Below are positions 1 through 9,304 of a stretch of DNA of 64,000 nt, piece after piece. The DNA lies in contig JARBUO010000002.1 in assembly GCA_029239605.1 (NCBI GenBank), positions 1 through 64,000 of the forward strand, read 5' to 3'. The first letter of the stretch is position 1, and the number at the start of each line of letters is the position of its first letter. Under the pieces are notes generated by a model that saw only the letters and a list, made by a program, of their open reading frames with translations, ran no database searches and was not told the origin of the DNA. The translations under genes and the position numbers were made by a program. Source of the DNA: Bacillota bacterium. GTDB lineage: Bacteria; Bacillota; Clostridia; Peptostreptococcales; Anaerovoracaceae.

Positions 1-369
1 AAAGAAGCCCTGTGCCAAACCTCAGGATATTTTAGTGTGCCCCTGAGCAAGCTTTACGGAATGGCTACCTTTTATAAAGCGTTCAGCCTGAAAGCAAAAG
101 GAAAGAATATCATACGGGTCTGCGACGGAACAGCCTGCCACATTCGCTCCTCGTCGGTACTGCTGGAGGAGATTGAACAGCTTTTGCACTTGAAACCGGG
201 CGATACTTCAGAGGACGGAGTTTTTTCTCTGGAAACGGTTAGCTGCCTGGGGTCCTGCGCCCTGGCCCCGGTTTTGGTGGTAAATGAAGAATATTATGGG
301 AGTGTGACCCGCACGATGGTGGGAGAAATCCTGAGTCATTACGGAGGAAATGCAGATGAATGGGCATGA
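1..369 (+). CDS. NuoE/HydC-like thioredoxin-fold [2Fe-2S] subunit, 5' truncated by window edge
   Basis: Frame open from base 1 (KEALCQTSGYFSVPLSKLYGMATFYKAF...); CDGTACHIRSS and ETVSCLGSCALAPV are the typical NuoE Cys motifs. Confidence 0.88.
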   Translation, partial: KEALCQTSGYFSVPLSKLYGMATFYKAFSLKAKGKNIIRVCDGTACHIRSSSVLLEEIEQLLHLKPGDTSEDGVFSLETVSCLGSCALAPVLVVNEEYYGSVTRTMVGEILSHYGGNADEWA

Positions 370-2164
370 TGTCACAAACATTGAAAAGATACTCGTCTGC
401 TGCGGTACCTGCTGCCTTGCAAATAACAGTATGGATATCGTCACCGGTCTGAGAGAGAAGATCCAGCAAGCGGGCCTTCCTCTTGAGGTGGTGCCCATGG
501 TCAAAGCAACCGGCTGCAGCGGACTTTGTGAGAATGGCCCCATCGTTCGGTTTCTGCCCGACGATCTTTGCTATTACAAGGTCAAGCCGGGCGATGTGGA
601 TGAGGTGTTCGAAAAGACGGTGCGGAACAATCAGGAGATCGACCGCTTAATGCATCGGGAGCCGGAGCAGCGGAATCGTGTCAGAACGAGAGAAGAAAAC
701 AGCTTCTATAAAAAACAGCTCAGAATTGCACTTAGAAATACTGGGGAAATCGATCCGTTCTCCATCCAGGATTACATGGATCGGGGAGGGTATTCGGCGG
801 CGGAAAGCGCTTTGAAGATGAACCCGGAGGAGATTCTTGCAGAAATCGAATGCTCCGGTCTTCGGGGAAGAGGAGGGGCAGGATTTCCAACGGGCAGAAA
901 ATGGAGACAGTGTGCCGGGATTGGGCGATATCCCAAATATATCATCTGCAACGGAGATGAAGGTGATCCGGGAGCGTTCATGGATCGATGCATTCTTGAG
1001 GGAGATCCCCATAGCGTCATTGAAGGGATGCTGATCGGGAGCTGGGCCGTAGGCTCAAATTCGGGATATCTCTATATCAGAAACGAGTACGGGCTGGCTG
1101 TGCGTACCATGGAAGAGGCCATCCGTCAGGCAAGGGAAAAAGGCTTTCTCGGGAAGAATGTCTTTGGCACTGGGTATGACTTTGATCTTCAGATCGTAAA
1201 GGGCGGAGGAGCCTTTGTCTGCGGAGAATCAACCGCCCTTATGGCCTCAATCGAGGGAAATACAGGAGAGCCGAGAGCAAAATATATCCGCTCGGTAGAA
1301 AAGGGATTATGGGGACAGCCAACCCTCTTAAACAATGTGGAAACCTGGGCCAATATTCCTGAAATTATCAATCGGGGAGGCAAATGGTTTTCTTCCATCG
1401 GAACGGAAAACAGCAAGGGAACCAAGGTATTTTCTCTGGTGGGAAAGGTGAAAAACAACGGGCTGGTGGAGGTTCCCATGGGAATCACTCTGCGGGAGCT
1501 GATCTTTGAGATCGGAGGAGGTATTATCGGAGAGCGAAGGTTCAAAGCCGTGCAGACAGGAGGTCCGTCGGGAGGCTGTATTCCGGAAGGTTTGCTGGAT
1601 ATGAAGGTTGATTTTGATTCTCTGGAAGCTGCTGATTCCATGATGGGTTCCGGAGGGATGATTGTCATGGATGACCGGACCTGTATGGTGGATACCGCTC
1701 GGTATTATCTCAATTTTCTCTCGGAGGAGTCCTGCGGAAAATGCGTGCCCTGCAGAGAGGGTCTGAGAAGAATGCTGGAAGTACTTGATGGAATTTCCGA
1801 GGGCAAAGGCACAGAGGAGGATCTGGACCTTTTGATCTGGCTGGGCTCTATGATGCAGGAGGCAGCGCTCTGCGGTCTGGGAAAGAGTGCCCCCAATCCG
1901 GTATTGTCTACCATAAAATACTTCCGTGAAGAGTATCTTGCTCACATTCAGGCTAAGCGCTGTCCTGCAGGGATCTGTAAGAAACTGACGACATTCCGCA
2001 TCCTTGGAGAAAAATGCACCGGCTGCGGACTCTGTAAAAAGAATTGCGGTGCTCTCGCGATCAGCGGGAAGCCCAGATTGGCGCATGTGATTGATGAGGA
2101 ACTCTGTACCCGCTGCGGAAACTGCATCGATGTATGTAGATTCCAGGCAGTGGAAATCGGATAG
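350..2164 (+). CDS. NuoF/HydB-like NADH-binding subunit (N-terminal thioredoxin-like domain, FMN/NADH domain, C-terminal 2x[4Fe-4S])
   Basis: GLRGRGGAGFPTGRKW, GDEGDPGAFMDR, ESCGKCVPCREG motifs; C-terminal CTGCGLCKKNC and CTRCGNCIDVC; overlaps the NuoE stop. Confidence 0.92.
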   Translation: MQMNGHDVTNIEKILVCCGTCCLANNSMDIVTGLREKIQQAGLPLEVVPMVKATGCSGLCENGPIVRFLPDDLCYYKVKPGDVDEVFEKTVRNNQEIDRLMHREPEQRNRVRTREENSFYKKQLRIALRNTGEIDPFSIQDYMDRGGYSAAESALKMNPEEILAEIECSGLRGRGGAGFPTGRKWRQCAGIGRYPKYIICNGDEGDPGAFMDRCILEGDPHSVIEGMLIGSWAVGSNSGYLYIRNEYGLAVRTMEEAIRQAREKGFLGKNVFGTGYDFDLQIVKGGGAFVCGESTALMASIEGNTGEPRAKYIRSVEKGLWGQPTLLNNVETWANIPEIINRGGKWFSSIGTENSKGTKVFSLVGKVKNNGLVEVPMGITLRELIFEIGGGIIGERRFKAVQTGGPSGGCIPEGLLDMKVDFDSLEAADSMMGSGGMIVMDDRTCMVDTARYYLNFLSEESCGKCVPCREGLRRMLEVLDGISEGKGTEEDLDLLIWLGSMMQEAALCGLGKSAPNPVLSTIKYFREEYLAHIQAKRCPAGICKKLTTFRILGEKCTGCGLCKKNCGALAISGKPRLAHVIDEELCTRCGNCIDVCRFQAVEIG

Positions 2165-2174
2165 GAGGTGCGGA

Positions 2175-3008
2175 ATGAAGGTAATCATTGACGGTTTGGC
2201 ATGTGAAGCAGAATCTGGAGAGTATCTTCTTCAGATTGCAAAAAGAAATCATATCAACATTCCAACCCTGTGTCATGAAGAGGCACTGGCGGGTCTTGCC
2301 ACCTGCAGAATCTGTATTGTGGAAGTGATGGATGCAAAGCGGACAGAAGTCGAGGGAGATGGACAGACGGAAAGGAGTGAAAAAAGAAAAATTGTCACTG
2401 CCTGTGTTTATCCTGTGGTTACAGAAATTGAAGTGATCACCAATTCAGAGAAGCTGAGAGACATGCGGAAAGCTATATTGACACTGCTGATGGCCAGAGC
2501 ACCGGAAAGTGATGCCATCGGTATGCTTGCGAAGGAATATGGCGTAGAACACAATCATCAATGGCTAACAAAGGACGATGAAAAATGCATCCTTTGCGGA
2601 CTGTGCGTCGCTGCCTGTGATAAAATGGGTACCGGTGCAATTGCTACTATCAATAGGGGGATCACAAGAAAAGTTTCTACACCCTTTGAAGAACCTGCAG
2701 AAAGCTGTATCGGATGTTGTTCCTGCGCGAGTGTTTGTCCCAGCGGAGCAATTCCTTTCACGGATCTTCACAGAAAAAGGACCATTTGGAATAAGGAATT
2801 TGATTTGGTTTCCTGTTCCTGGTGCGGTGAGATTATCGGCACCAAAGAACAGCTGGACTATGTGGGTAAAAGGATTGACCCTTCTCCTGATGAACACAGG
2901 ATTGGCCTTTCTGCTGATGCACACGGCAATGAAATGCTGTGTGAACATTGCAGGGCGGTCAGGGAGGCATCCCGTCTGAAATGGGTGAGGCAGAAGTCCC
3001 TTGCATAG
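2175..3008 (+). CDS. NuoG/HydA-N-terminus-like iron-sulfur protein without H-cluster domain
   Basis: N-terminal [2Fe-2S] (CHEEALAGLATCRICIVEV), CILCGLCVAAC / CIGCCSCASVC, C-terminal CSWC...CEHC; AGGAGG RBS before ATG 2175. Confidence 0.8.
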   Translation: MKVIIDGLACEAESGEYLLQIAKRNHINIPTLCHEEALAGLATCRICIVEVMDAKRTEVEGDGQTERSEKRKIVTACVYPVVTEIEVITNSEKLRDMRKAILTLLMARAPESDAIGMLAKEYGVEHNHQWLTKDDEKCILCGLCVAACDKMGTGAIATINRGITRKVSTPFEEPAESCIGCCSCASVCPSGAIPFTDLHRKRTIWNKEFDLVSCSWCGEIIGTKEQLDYVGKRIDPSPDEHRIGLSADAHGNEMLCEHCRAVREASRLKWVRQKSLA

Positions 3009-3037
3009 ACCGAAACAATATTCGTGAGACAGCGGAG

Positions 3038-3080
3038 ATAAAAAATCAAGAAGGTTGTGAACTGCCTTCTTGATTTTTGC
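3038..3080 (+). terminator. Rho-independent terminator after Fe-S gene cluster
   Basis: AAAAATCAAGAAGG-ttgtgaactg-CCTTCTTGATTTTT. Confidence 0.85.
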
Positions 3081-3201
3081 TTTTCAGAAAATGATTTGAC
3101 AAAATGGAACAGGGCCAAGGCGAAAACTTCTGATGCGAAAAACAGCTACCATAAAATGAAAGGAACCAGCAAAATTATCTTTGGGCGGCAAGTATTAATA
3201 C

Positions 3202-3230
3202 TTGACAGCACTGATGTTTTATGGTAAATT
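3202..3230 (+). promoter_or_regulatory. Sigma-A-type promoter for ylxM-ffh operon
   Basis: TTGACA - 17 nt - TAAATT, embedded in a 21-nt imperfect inverted repeat. Confidence 0.65.
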
Positions 3231-3284
3231 TACATGGTGTCAAGTAAAAACGCTTGCCAAATATGACGATAAGGCTGATTGCAG

Positions 3285-3641
3285 ATGTTTGATAAGATGA
3301 TAGAAATTAGTATGCTATATGATTTTTATGGTCAGTTGCTCACTGCAAAGCAGAAGGAAATACTGAAGCTTTACCATGAAGATAACTACTCACTGTCGGA
3401 GATTGCCGAAGAGTATGGCATTAGCAGGCAAGGGGTTCATGACGCGGTGAAAAAGGCTGAAAAAGCTTTGCACGAATATGAGAACAAACTGGGCCTTGTT
3501 GAAAAATTCATGGAGACGGAAGATGCGGTATCGGCAATCGACGTACAGATCGATGAGTTGATCCGGGAAAACAGTGAAAATGAAAAGCTTCGGTCAAAAC
3601 TGATGGACATTAAGTCCATTATCGACCGAATTAATGAATAA
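3285..3641 (+). CDS. ylxM: YlxM family SRP-associated DNA-binding protein
   Basis: LTAKQKEILKLYHEDNYSLSEIAEEYGISRQGVHDAVKKAEKAL sigma-70 region 4-like HTH; directly upstream of ffh. Confidence 0.88.
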   Translation: MFDKMIEISMLYDFYGQLLTAKQKEILKLYHEDNYSLSEIAEEYGISRQGVHDAVKKAEKALHEYENKLGLVEKFMETEDAVSAIDVQIDELIRENSENEKLRSKLMDIKSIIDRINE

Positions 3642-3725
3642 GAAATACTTCGTAAATTTGATAAGAGGATGATTCTGCGAATCGGTTCTATAGAGCCGCA
3701 GAGAATGTTATAAGGAGAGCCGCAT

Positions 3726-5063
3726 ATGGCATTTGAAGGACTATCAGAAAAACTGCAGGGAGTCTTTAAAAAACTCAAGGGCAAGGGAATTCTCTCGGAG
3801 GCGGATATTAATGAAGCTATGCGAGAGGTCAAGCTGGCGCTGCTGGAGGCCGACGTCAATTTTAAAGTCGTTAAACAGTTTGTTGACAGCGTCAAGGAAA
3901 AAGCTCTGGGTCAGGATGTTCTGGCCAGTCTGACACCTGCACAACAGGTAATCAAAATCGTAAATGACGAGCTGGTTACCCTCATGGGAGGGACAAACAG
4001 CAAGCTGACATATTCTCCAAGAGGATTTACGGTCATTTTAATGGCTGGTCTCCAGGGAACCGGTAAAACAACAACCTGCGGAAAGCTTGCAAATTACCTG
4101 AAAAAAAACGGGAAAAAACCTATGCTGGCAGCGTGTGATATTTATAGGCCCGCAGCCATCGATCAGCTGGAGATTGTAGGAAAGACAGTTGGAGTCCCCG
4201 TTTTCACCATGCGGGACTGCAAAGAGCCCGAGGTCATCGCTGAAAAAGCGATGAAGGAGGCGGAATACAAAGGTCATGACGTGCTGATTCTGGATACATC
4301 GGGCAGGCTTCATATCGATGATGAACTGATGGATGAACTTGTCAGGATTAAGCAAAGAACCAAGCCCCATGAGATCCTTCTTGTGGTAGATGCCATGACC
4401 GGTCAGGATGCGGTAAATGCGGCAACCGGCTTTAATGAAAGGCTAGGCATTGACGGAATCATTATGACGAAGCTGGACGGTGATACCCGAGGTGGTGCAG
4501 CTCTGTCTGCAAAGACCGTTACAGGCAAGCCCATCAAGTTTATCGGTGTCGGTGAAAAGTTCGACGCACTTGAGCCGTTCCACCCTGAACGTATGGCGTC
4601 CAGGATTCTGGGAATGGGCGATATGATGAGCCTGATTGAAAAGGCTCAGGAAAATTATGACGAAGAGAAAGCCGCTGAACTCGAAAAGAAGATGAAGAAA
4701 AACGAGTTCACGCTGGAAGATTTTCTGGATCAGATGGGACAGATAAGGAAGATGGGCGGACTGGCAAAGATCATGGATATGCTGCCGGGTATGAACGGCA
4801 AAGCCATGCAGGATGTCGATCTGGAAGGCGGAGAAAAAGAATTTTCTCAAATGGAAGCCATTATTCAGTCCATGACCAAGGCGGAACGGAAAGATCCTTC
4901 CCTCCTCAATGCAAGCAGAAGAAAGCGGATCGCAGCCGGAAGCGGTCAGCCGGTCAGCAAGATCAACAATTTGATCAAGCGGTATGAGGAAGCCAGAAAA
5001 ATGATGAAACAGTTCTCAAATGCCCCTAAATTCAAACGAAACAGAATGTTTAAGGGTTTTTAA
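3726..5063 (+). CDS. ffh: Signal recognition particle protein Ffh
   Basis: GLQGTGKTTTCGKLA, DTSGRLHIDDELM, TKLDGDTRGGAALS; Met-rich M domain. Confidence 0.97.
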   Translation: MAFEGLSEKLQGVFKKLKGKGILSEADINEAMREVKLALLEADVNFKVVKQFVDSVKEKALGQDVLASLTPAQQVIKIVNDELVTLMGGTNSKLTYSPRGFTVILMAGLQGTGKTTTCGKLANYLKKNGKKPMLAACDIYRPAAIDQLEIVGKTVGVPVFTMRDCKEPEVIAEKAMKEAEYKGHDVLILDTSGRLHIDDELMDELVRIKQRTKPHEILLVVDAMTGQDAVNAATGFNERLGIDGIIMTKLDGDTRGGAALSAKTVTGKPIKFIGVGEKFDALEPFHPERMASRILGMGDMMSLIEKAQENYDEEKAAELEKKMKKNEFTLEDFLDQMGQIRKMGGLAKIMDMLPGMNGKAMQDVDLEGGEKEFSQMEAIIQSMTKAERKDPSLLNASRRKRIAAGSGQPVSKINNLIKRYEEARKMMKQFSNAPKFKRNRMFKGF

Positions 5064-5164
5064 GGTGATTAAATTCAGATACTGAGTTTAACATATATTT
5101 TAAAATCGTTTGTCAATGGAGTCAATTCGGGAAAATGACAGACAAAAAGAAGGAGGTGGAACAT

Positions 5165-5410
5165 ATGGCAGTAAAAATTAGACTGAAGAGAATGGGAGCA
5201 CACAAGAAGCCTTTTTATAGAGTAGTTGTAGCCGATTCCCGTTCACCAAGAGATGGAAAGTTTATTGAGGAGATAGGTTACTATAATCCTTTGACTGATC
5301 CGGCTGATGTCAAAATTGACAGCGAAAAGGCTAAGAAATGGATTTCAAACGGAGCTCAACCTACCGATACTGTAAAGAGTCTTTTCAAAAGATCAGGAAT
5401 TATAGGATAA
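5165..5410 (+). CDS. rpsP: 30S ribosomal protein S16
   Basis: [50 protein letters not shown]. Confidence 0.97.
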   Translation: MAVKIRLKRMGAHKKPFYRVVVADSRSPRDGKFIEEIGYYNPLTDPADVKIDSEKAKKWISNGAQPTDTVKSLFKRSGIIG

Positions 5411-5428
5411 GGAAAGCGGTGAAAACTT

Positions 5429-5659
5429 ATGGTAGAACTGGTTGAAGCTATTGCAAAATCACTTGTTGATAATCCTGATGCGGTTGAAGTCAAAGAGGTA
5501 GAAGGAAGACAGGCAATTATTATCGAATTGAAGGTTGCCCCGGATGACATGGGTAAGGTAATCGGCAAGCAAGGGAGAATCGCCAAAGCGCTTCGTACCG
5601 TCGTAAAAGCCGCAGCGACCAAAGCAAATAAAAAAGTGGTAGTAGAAATCGTTCAATAA
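5429..5659 (+). CDS. khpA: KH-domain RNA-binding protein (KhpA/YlqC)
   Basis: 76 aa KH protein with VIGKQGRIAKALRTVVKAAA; position rpsP-khpA-rimM. Confidence 0.93.
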   Translation: MVELVEAIAKSLVDNPDAVEVKEVEGRQAIIIELKVAPDDMGKVIGKQGRIAKALRTVVKAAATKANKKVVVEIVQ

Positions 5660-5682
5660 AGATTCTGCAATACTGCGTTCGT

Positions 5683-5716
5683 GGCACATATATCGGATAT
5701 ATGTGCCCGTATTTTT
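5683..5716 (+). terminator. Intra-operon terminator-like hairpin between khpA and rimM
   Basis: GGCACATATATC-G-GATATATGTGCC perfect 12-bp arms followed by cgtaTTTTTT. Confidence 0.75.
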
Positions 5717-5824
5717 TGATATAGCAGACAAAACGGGACAGCAGGGGGCGAAGCGAGCCTGCGGCCAAGGGCGGTTGGGTTCCCTGGCGGAAGTGGCGAA
5801 TCCACTTTTTGAGATAGAGGAATT

Positions 5825-6322
5825 ATGGAAAAGATAAAAATCGGACAAGTTGTCAATGTTGTCGGACTGAAAGGTGAACTGAAGGTATATCACTATTCTG
5901 ATTATAAAGAGCGCTTTGAGGAGCTGTCTGAAATCTATCTGGATCAGAGACTGGTCAAGATAGAAGGCGTTCGTTATATGAAGGATATGGTAATTTTAAA
6001 GCTTGCGGGCATCAATGACAGGACAGAAGCTGAAAAACATAAGGGAAAGGATCTGCTCATCGAGAAAAAGGATGTGCGGGTGCTTCCGGAGGATACCTAT
6101 TATATCTTTGATCTGATTGGTCTTTCAGTGCAGGATGAGCGTGGAGCTGCTTTGGGTACGCTCTGCGATGTGATTCAAAATACCTCTCAGGATTTGTATG
6201 AGGTAGAAAAACAAGACGGTAAAAAATTCATGATCCCCGCTGTGGATGAATTTATTCTGAAGATTGATATGGAAAACAAAGTAATGACCGTCAGACTGAT
6301 CGAAGGTCTGGCAGAACTTTAA
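5825..6322 (+). CDS. rimM: Ribosome maturation factor RimM
   Basis: IGQVVNVVGLKGELKVYHYSD; PRC-barrel C-terminus; upstream of trmD. Confidence 0.95.
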   Translation: MEKIKIGQVVNVVGLKGELKVYHYSDYKERFEELSEIYLDQRLVKIEGVRYMKDMVILKLAGINDRTEAEKHKGKDLLIEKKDVRVLPEDTYYIFDLIGLSVQDERGAALGTLCDVIQNTSQDLYEVEKQDGKKFMIPAVDEFILKIDMENKVMTVRLIEGLAEL

Positions 6323-6402
6323 GGATAAACCGCTTTGATTGATTTGGATGAGCGTCTGGGAAAAAGGCCATTTCCTTTTCACTGAGCGGACAGGATGGAA
6401 AT

Positions 6403-7149
6403 ATGAAAATAGATGTTTTAACCTTATTCCCCGAAATGTTTCGCCCAGTTACAGAAGAAAGCATCTTGGGACGAGCAAACGAAAACGGGGTTTTGGATAT
6501 CCGACTGACGAATATCAGAGATTTCAGTCAAAATAAACATAAAAAGGCGGACGATTATCCCTTTGGCGGCGGGGCTGGAATGGTGATGCTTGCGGACCCG
6601 GTTTTTCGCGCGCTGGAGCATGTGGAAGCCCAAGGAAAAAGGATTCTGTATATGTCCCCAAGAGGCAGGCTGCTTGACAAGGAACTGGTCGGCGAACTTT
6701 CTCACTGTTCAGATCTGGTCATTTTATGCGGTCACTATGAAGGGATCGATCAAAGGATTATCGATCATTGGGATATGGAAGAGGTTTCTGTGGGAGACTA
6801 TATTCTTACAGGAGGTGAGCTTCCCGCTATGATTCTTATCGATGCTGTAGCGCGATTGATTCCTGAGGTTCTTGGAAGCAGTAATGCCCACCATGAGGAA
6901 TCCATCTATTCGGGCCTTTTGGAATATCCGCAATATACAAAACCCAGGGCGTATGCCGGTATGGAGGTTCCTGAGGTTCTTGTTTCAGGAAATCATAAAC
7001 TAATTCATCTGTGGCAGTATGAGAAATCTCTGGAATTGACGAGGCTGCGAAGGCCCGATCTTTGGGAAAACTATCTGAAGGCAGAAAAAAATTTAACAAA
7101 GGACGAGAAGAAAATCCTGCAGAAAATGCTGGAATCCGCTGATGGATGA
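6403..7149 (+). CDS. trmD: tRNA (guanine-N1)-methyltransferase
   Basis: MKIDVLTLFPEMF, YPFGGGAGMVM, LCGHYEGIDQR, VGDYILTGGELPA. Confidence 0.98.
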   Translation: MKIDVLTLFPEMFRPVTEESILGRANENGVLDIRLTNIRDFSQNKHKKADDYPFGGGAGMVMLADPVFRALEHVEAQGKRILYMSPRGRLLDKELVGELSHCSDLVILCGHYEGIDQRIIDHWDMEEVSVGDYILTGGELPAMILIDAVARLIPEVLGSSNAHHEESIYSGLLEYPQYTKPRAYAGMEVPEVLVSGNHKLIHLWQYEKSLELTRLRRPDLWENYLKAEKNLTKDEKKILQKMLESADG

Positions 7150-7240
7150 CAGTTGAATCGACAGAGATTCTAATATATAATTGATAGAGCATACGAAAGG
7201 CATGCATTAATTAAGGATTTGGCGGAGGTTAGGACAGGCT

Positions 7241-8437
7241 ATGAAAACACGAAACAGGTTGATGATGCTGTTTTTTTCCACCTTGGTCATCCTTTTTGTC
7301 ATTATTTACGTGTTTCCGAATGTAACCGGTGCGCTAAAAAAAACGGAGATCATACAATATGGAAGCATCCAGGTAACAGATCATGTTACAGCGTATCTGG
7401 TGCGGAACGAAACCGTTTATTTTGCAAATAAAACCGGCAGCATCCACTACAATGTCAAAGAAGGCGAGATGGTGCGAAAGGGTGTTAAAATTCTTGATAT
7501 TGCATCCGGGGCACAAGGAGAAGAAGAAAGCAGTTATAGTAAGATTACAGATCGCATTTCCCGATTCAATGGCGGTGAAAGCATTTTCAGTGATGATCTG
7601 AAGCAAATTAAAGCGCAGATTGCAAAGCTGGAAGCAAAGCAGAGCGAAGCACTGAGTGAGGGGGAAATCGATCAGGCTGAGCGTTTTGCCCAGCAGATTG
7701 AGAGGCTGAACCAAAAAAGGGATTACATACAGGCAACAGATTCTGCAGCAAGAGAAGAAATTATGCAGCACAACCAAACCATTAACAACCCCGCGGGAGT
7801 GATTCCCCAGGATTATATCAGTGGCTCAACCGGAATCATCAGCTATTATATCGATGGTTATGAATCGGAGTTTACGCCGGAAAACATGGCACTGCTGAGC
7901 CGGGATAAGGTGGATGGATTGAGCATTGAAGTTCAGAATCTGGCCAGAGAGACAACACAGGCAAAAGAACCGCTTTACAAGGTTGTGGATAACAAGTTCT
8001 GGTATGCGGTATTCTGGGTAGCTCCTGAAAATATCGTGAAATATGAAAAAGGGAAAACTGCGACGATCAATCTTCCGCTGGGACAAGTGGAAGGGAAGAT
8101 TTACGATGTTGTGGATGCCGGTAATGAATTTCTTGTAATTCTTGAATTCAATCGATATTATGAGGAATTTGCTCAGATCAGAAAAATCGAAGCAGATGTC
8201 GTGACATCAGATTATAAGGGCCTAACTATTAAAAATGAAAGTATTACCACAAAGGATGGTCAGCCGGGTGTCTATGTCAAGGATAAGAAAGGAGAGTACG
8301 TCTTTAAGCCTGTTAAAATTATTACAAGCGATGGAGAATGGTCTCTTGCAGAGGTATCCTATTTTTACACCGATAATGGTGCCACAAAGGTGGAAACAGT
8401 AAATATCTATGATGAAATTTTAAAAAACCCTAAATAA
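7241..8437 (+). CDS. HlyD-like membrane-fusion/periplasmic-adaptor family protein
   Basis: N-terminal TM, lipoyl/barrel-sandwich-like region (VRNETVYFANKTGSIHYNVKEGEMVRKGVKIL), coiled coil, C-terminal beta region. Confidence 0.6.
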   Translation: MKTRNRLMMLFFSTLVILFVIIYVFPNVTGALKKTEIIQYGSIQVTDHVTAYLVRNETVYFANKTGSIHYNVKEGEMVRKGVKILDIASGAQGEEESSYSKITDRISRFNGGESIFSDDLKQIKAQIAKLEAKQSEALSEGEIDQAERFAQQIERLNQKRDYIQATDSAAREEIMQHNQTINNPAGVIPQDYISGSTGIISYYIDGYESEFTPENMALLSRDKVDGLSIEVQNLARETTQAKEPLYKVVDNKFWYAVFWVAPENIVKYEKGKTATINLPLGQVEGKIYDVVDAGNEFLVILEFNRYYEEFAQIRKIEADVVTSDYKGLTIKNESITTKDGQPGVYVKDKKGEYVFKPVKIITSDGEWSLAEVSYFYTDNGATKVETVNIYDEILKNPK

Positions 8438-8474
8438 AAATTTGCCGTAATTCTATAGCGGTTACAGCAAATTT
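8438..8474 (+). other. Intergenic hairpin
   Basis: AAATTTGCcGTAA-ttctatagcgg-TTACaGCAAATTT. Confidence 0.5.
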
Positions 8475-8513
8475 CAGCTATCATTATAACCCTAACGAAG
8501 AGGTGGGTCGATC

Positions 8514-9215
8514 ATGGGAATCAGAGAAAATATTCAAGAGATAAACAAGAATAAGGAAGCCGTAACATTACGGGCCGGGAGACAATCTGGTGAGGTTTTG
8601 CTGGTTGCTGTAACAAAGACAAGAACTGCAGAAGAGATCAATGAAGCCATCGATGCAGGCATTACAGATATCGGCGAAAACAAGGTGCAGGAGATCATGG
8701 ATAAGTTTGACTCTGTTAAGCCCGTCCGCTGGCATATGATTGGACATTTGCAGACAAATAAGGTAAAATATATTATCGATAAGGTTGCCATGATTCACTC
8801 AGTTGATTCTTTTCGTTTAGCCGAGGAAATCAACAGAAGGGCTGAACAGCACAACCTTGTTATGGACATTCTGGTACAGGTAAATTCAGCTCAGGAGGAA
8901 AGCAAGTTTGGCATCACCTCTGCGGAAACCGGGGAACTGATTACAGCAATCCTTGAGAATTGTCCGAATATTAGAATCAGAGGGCTGATGTGCATCGCGC
9001 CCTTTGAAGATAACCCTGAGGACGTGAGAATTTACTTCAGAGAAGTGAAAGAATTGTTCGACCAGTACGTACAGCATTCACACGCAGCGCTGGATTTTAG
9101 ATATCTCTCCATGGGGATGTCTCATGATTATGAAGCTGCAATCATGGAAGGTTCCAATATGATTCGTGTGGGAACTGCTATTTTCGGAGAAAGAAATTAT
9201 CAGATACAAGGATAG
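8514..9215 (+). CDS. YggS/PLPBP family PLP homeostasis protein
   Basis: LVAVTKTRTAEEINEAIDAGITDIGENKVQE, WHMIGHLQTNKVKYI, LSMGMSHDYEAAIMEGSNMIRVGTAIFG. Confidence 0.96.
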   Translation: MGIRENIQEINKNKEAVTLRAGRQSGEVLLVAVTKTRTAEEINEAIDAGITDIGENKVQEIMDKFDSVKPVRWHMIGHLQTNKVKYIIDKVAMIHSVDSFRLAEEINRRAEQHNLVMDILVQVNSAQEESKFGITSAETGELITAILENCPNIRIRGLMCIAPFEDNPEDVRIYFREVKELFDQYVQHSHAALDFRYLSMGMSHDYEAAIMEGSNMIRVGTAIFGERNYQIQG

Positions 9216-9304
9216 CAGTTAAAAGAGTAACAGGAAGTAAAACGAAACAAAGCACAAATAACAGCAAATAATGCCAATGATAAAGTCCAACAGGAGGTAG
9301 AAAA

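Noticed and set aside
1328-2188. 286-aa minus-strand ORF
   Set aside because: Antisense to the strongly supported NuoF-like CDS; no recognisable motif or RBS.
3671-3708. Hairpin ATTCTGCG...CGCAGAGAAT before ffh
   Set aside because: Short imperfect stem with no T-tract in a tight operon; insufficient to call a feature.
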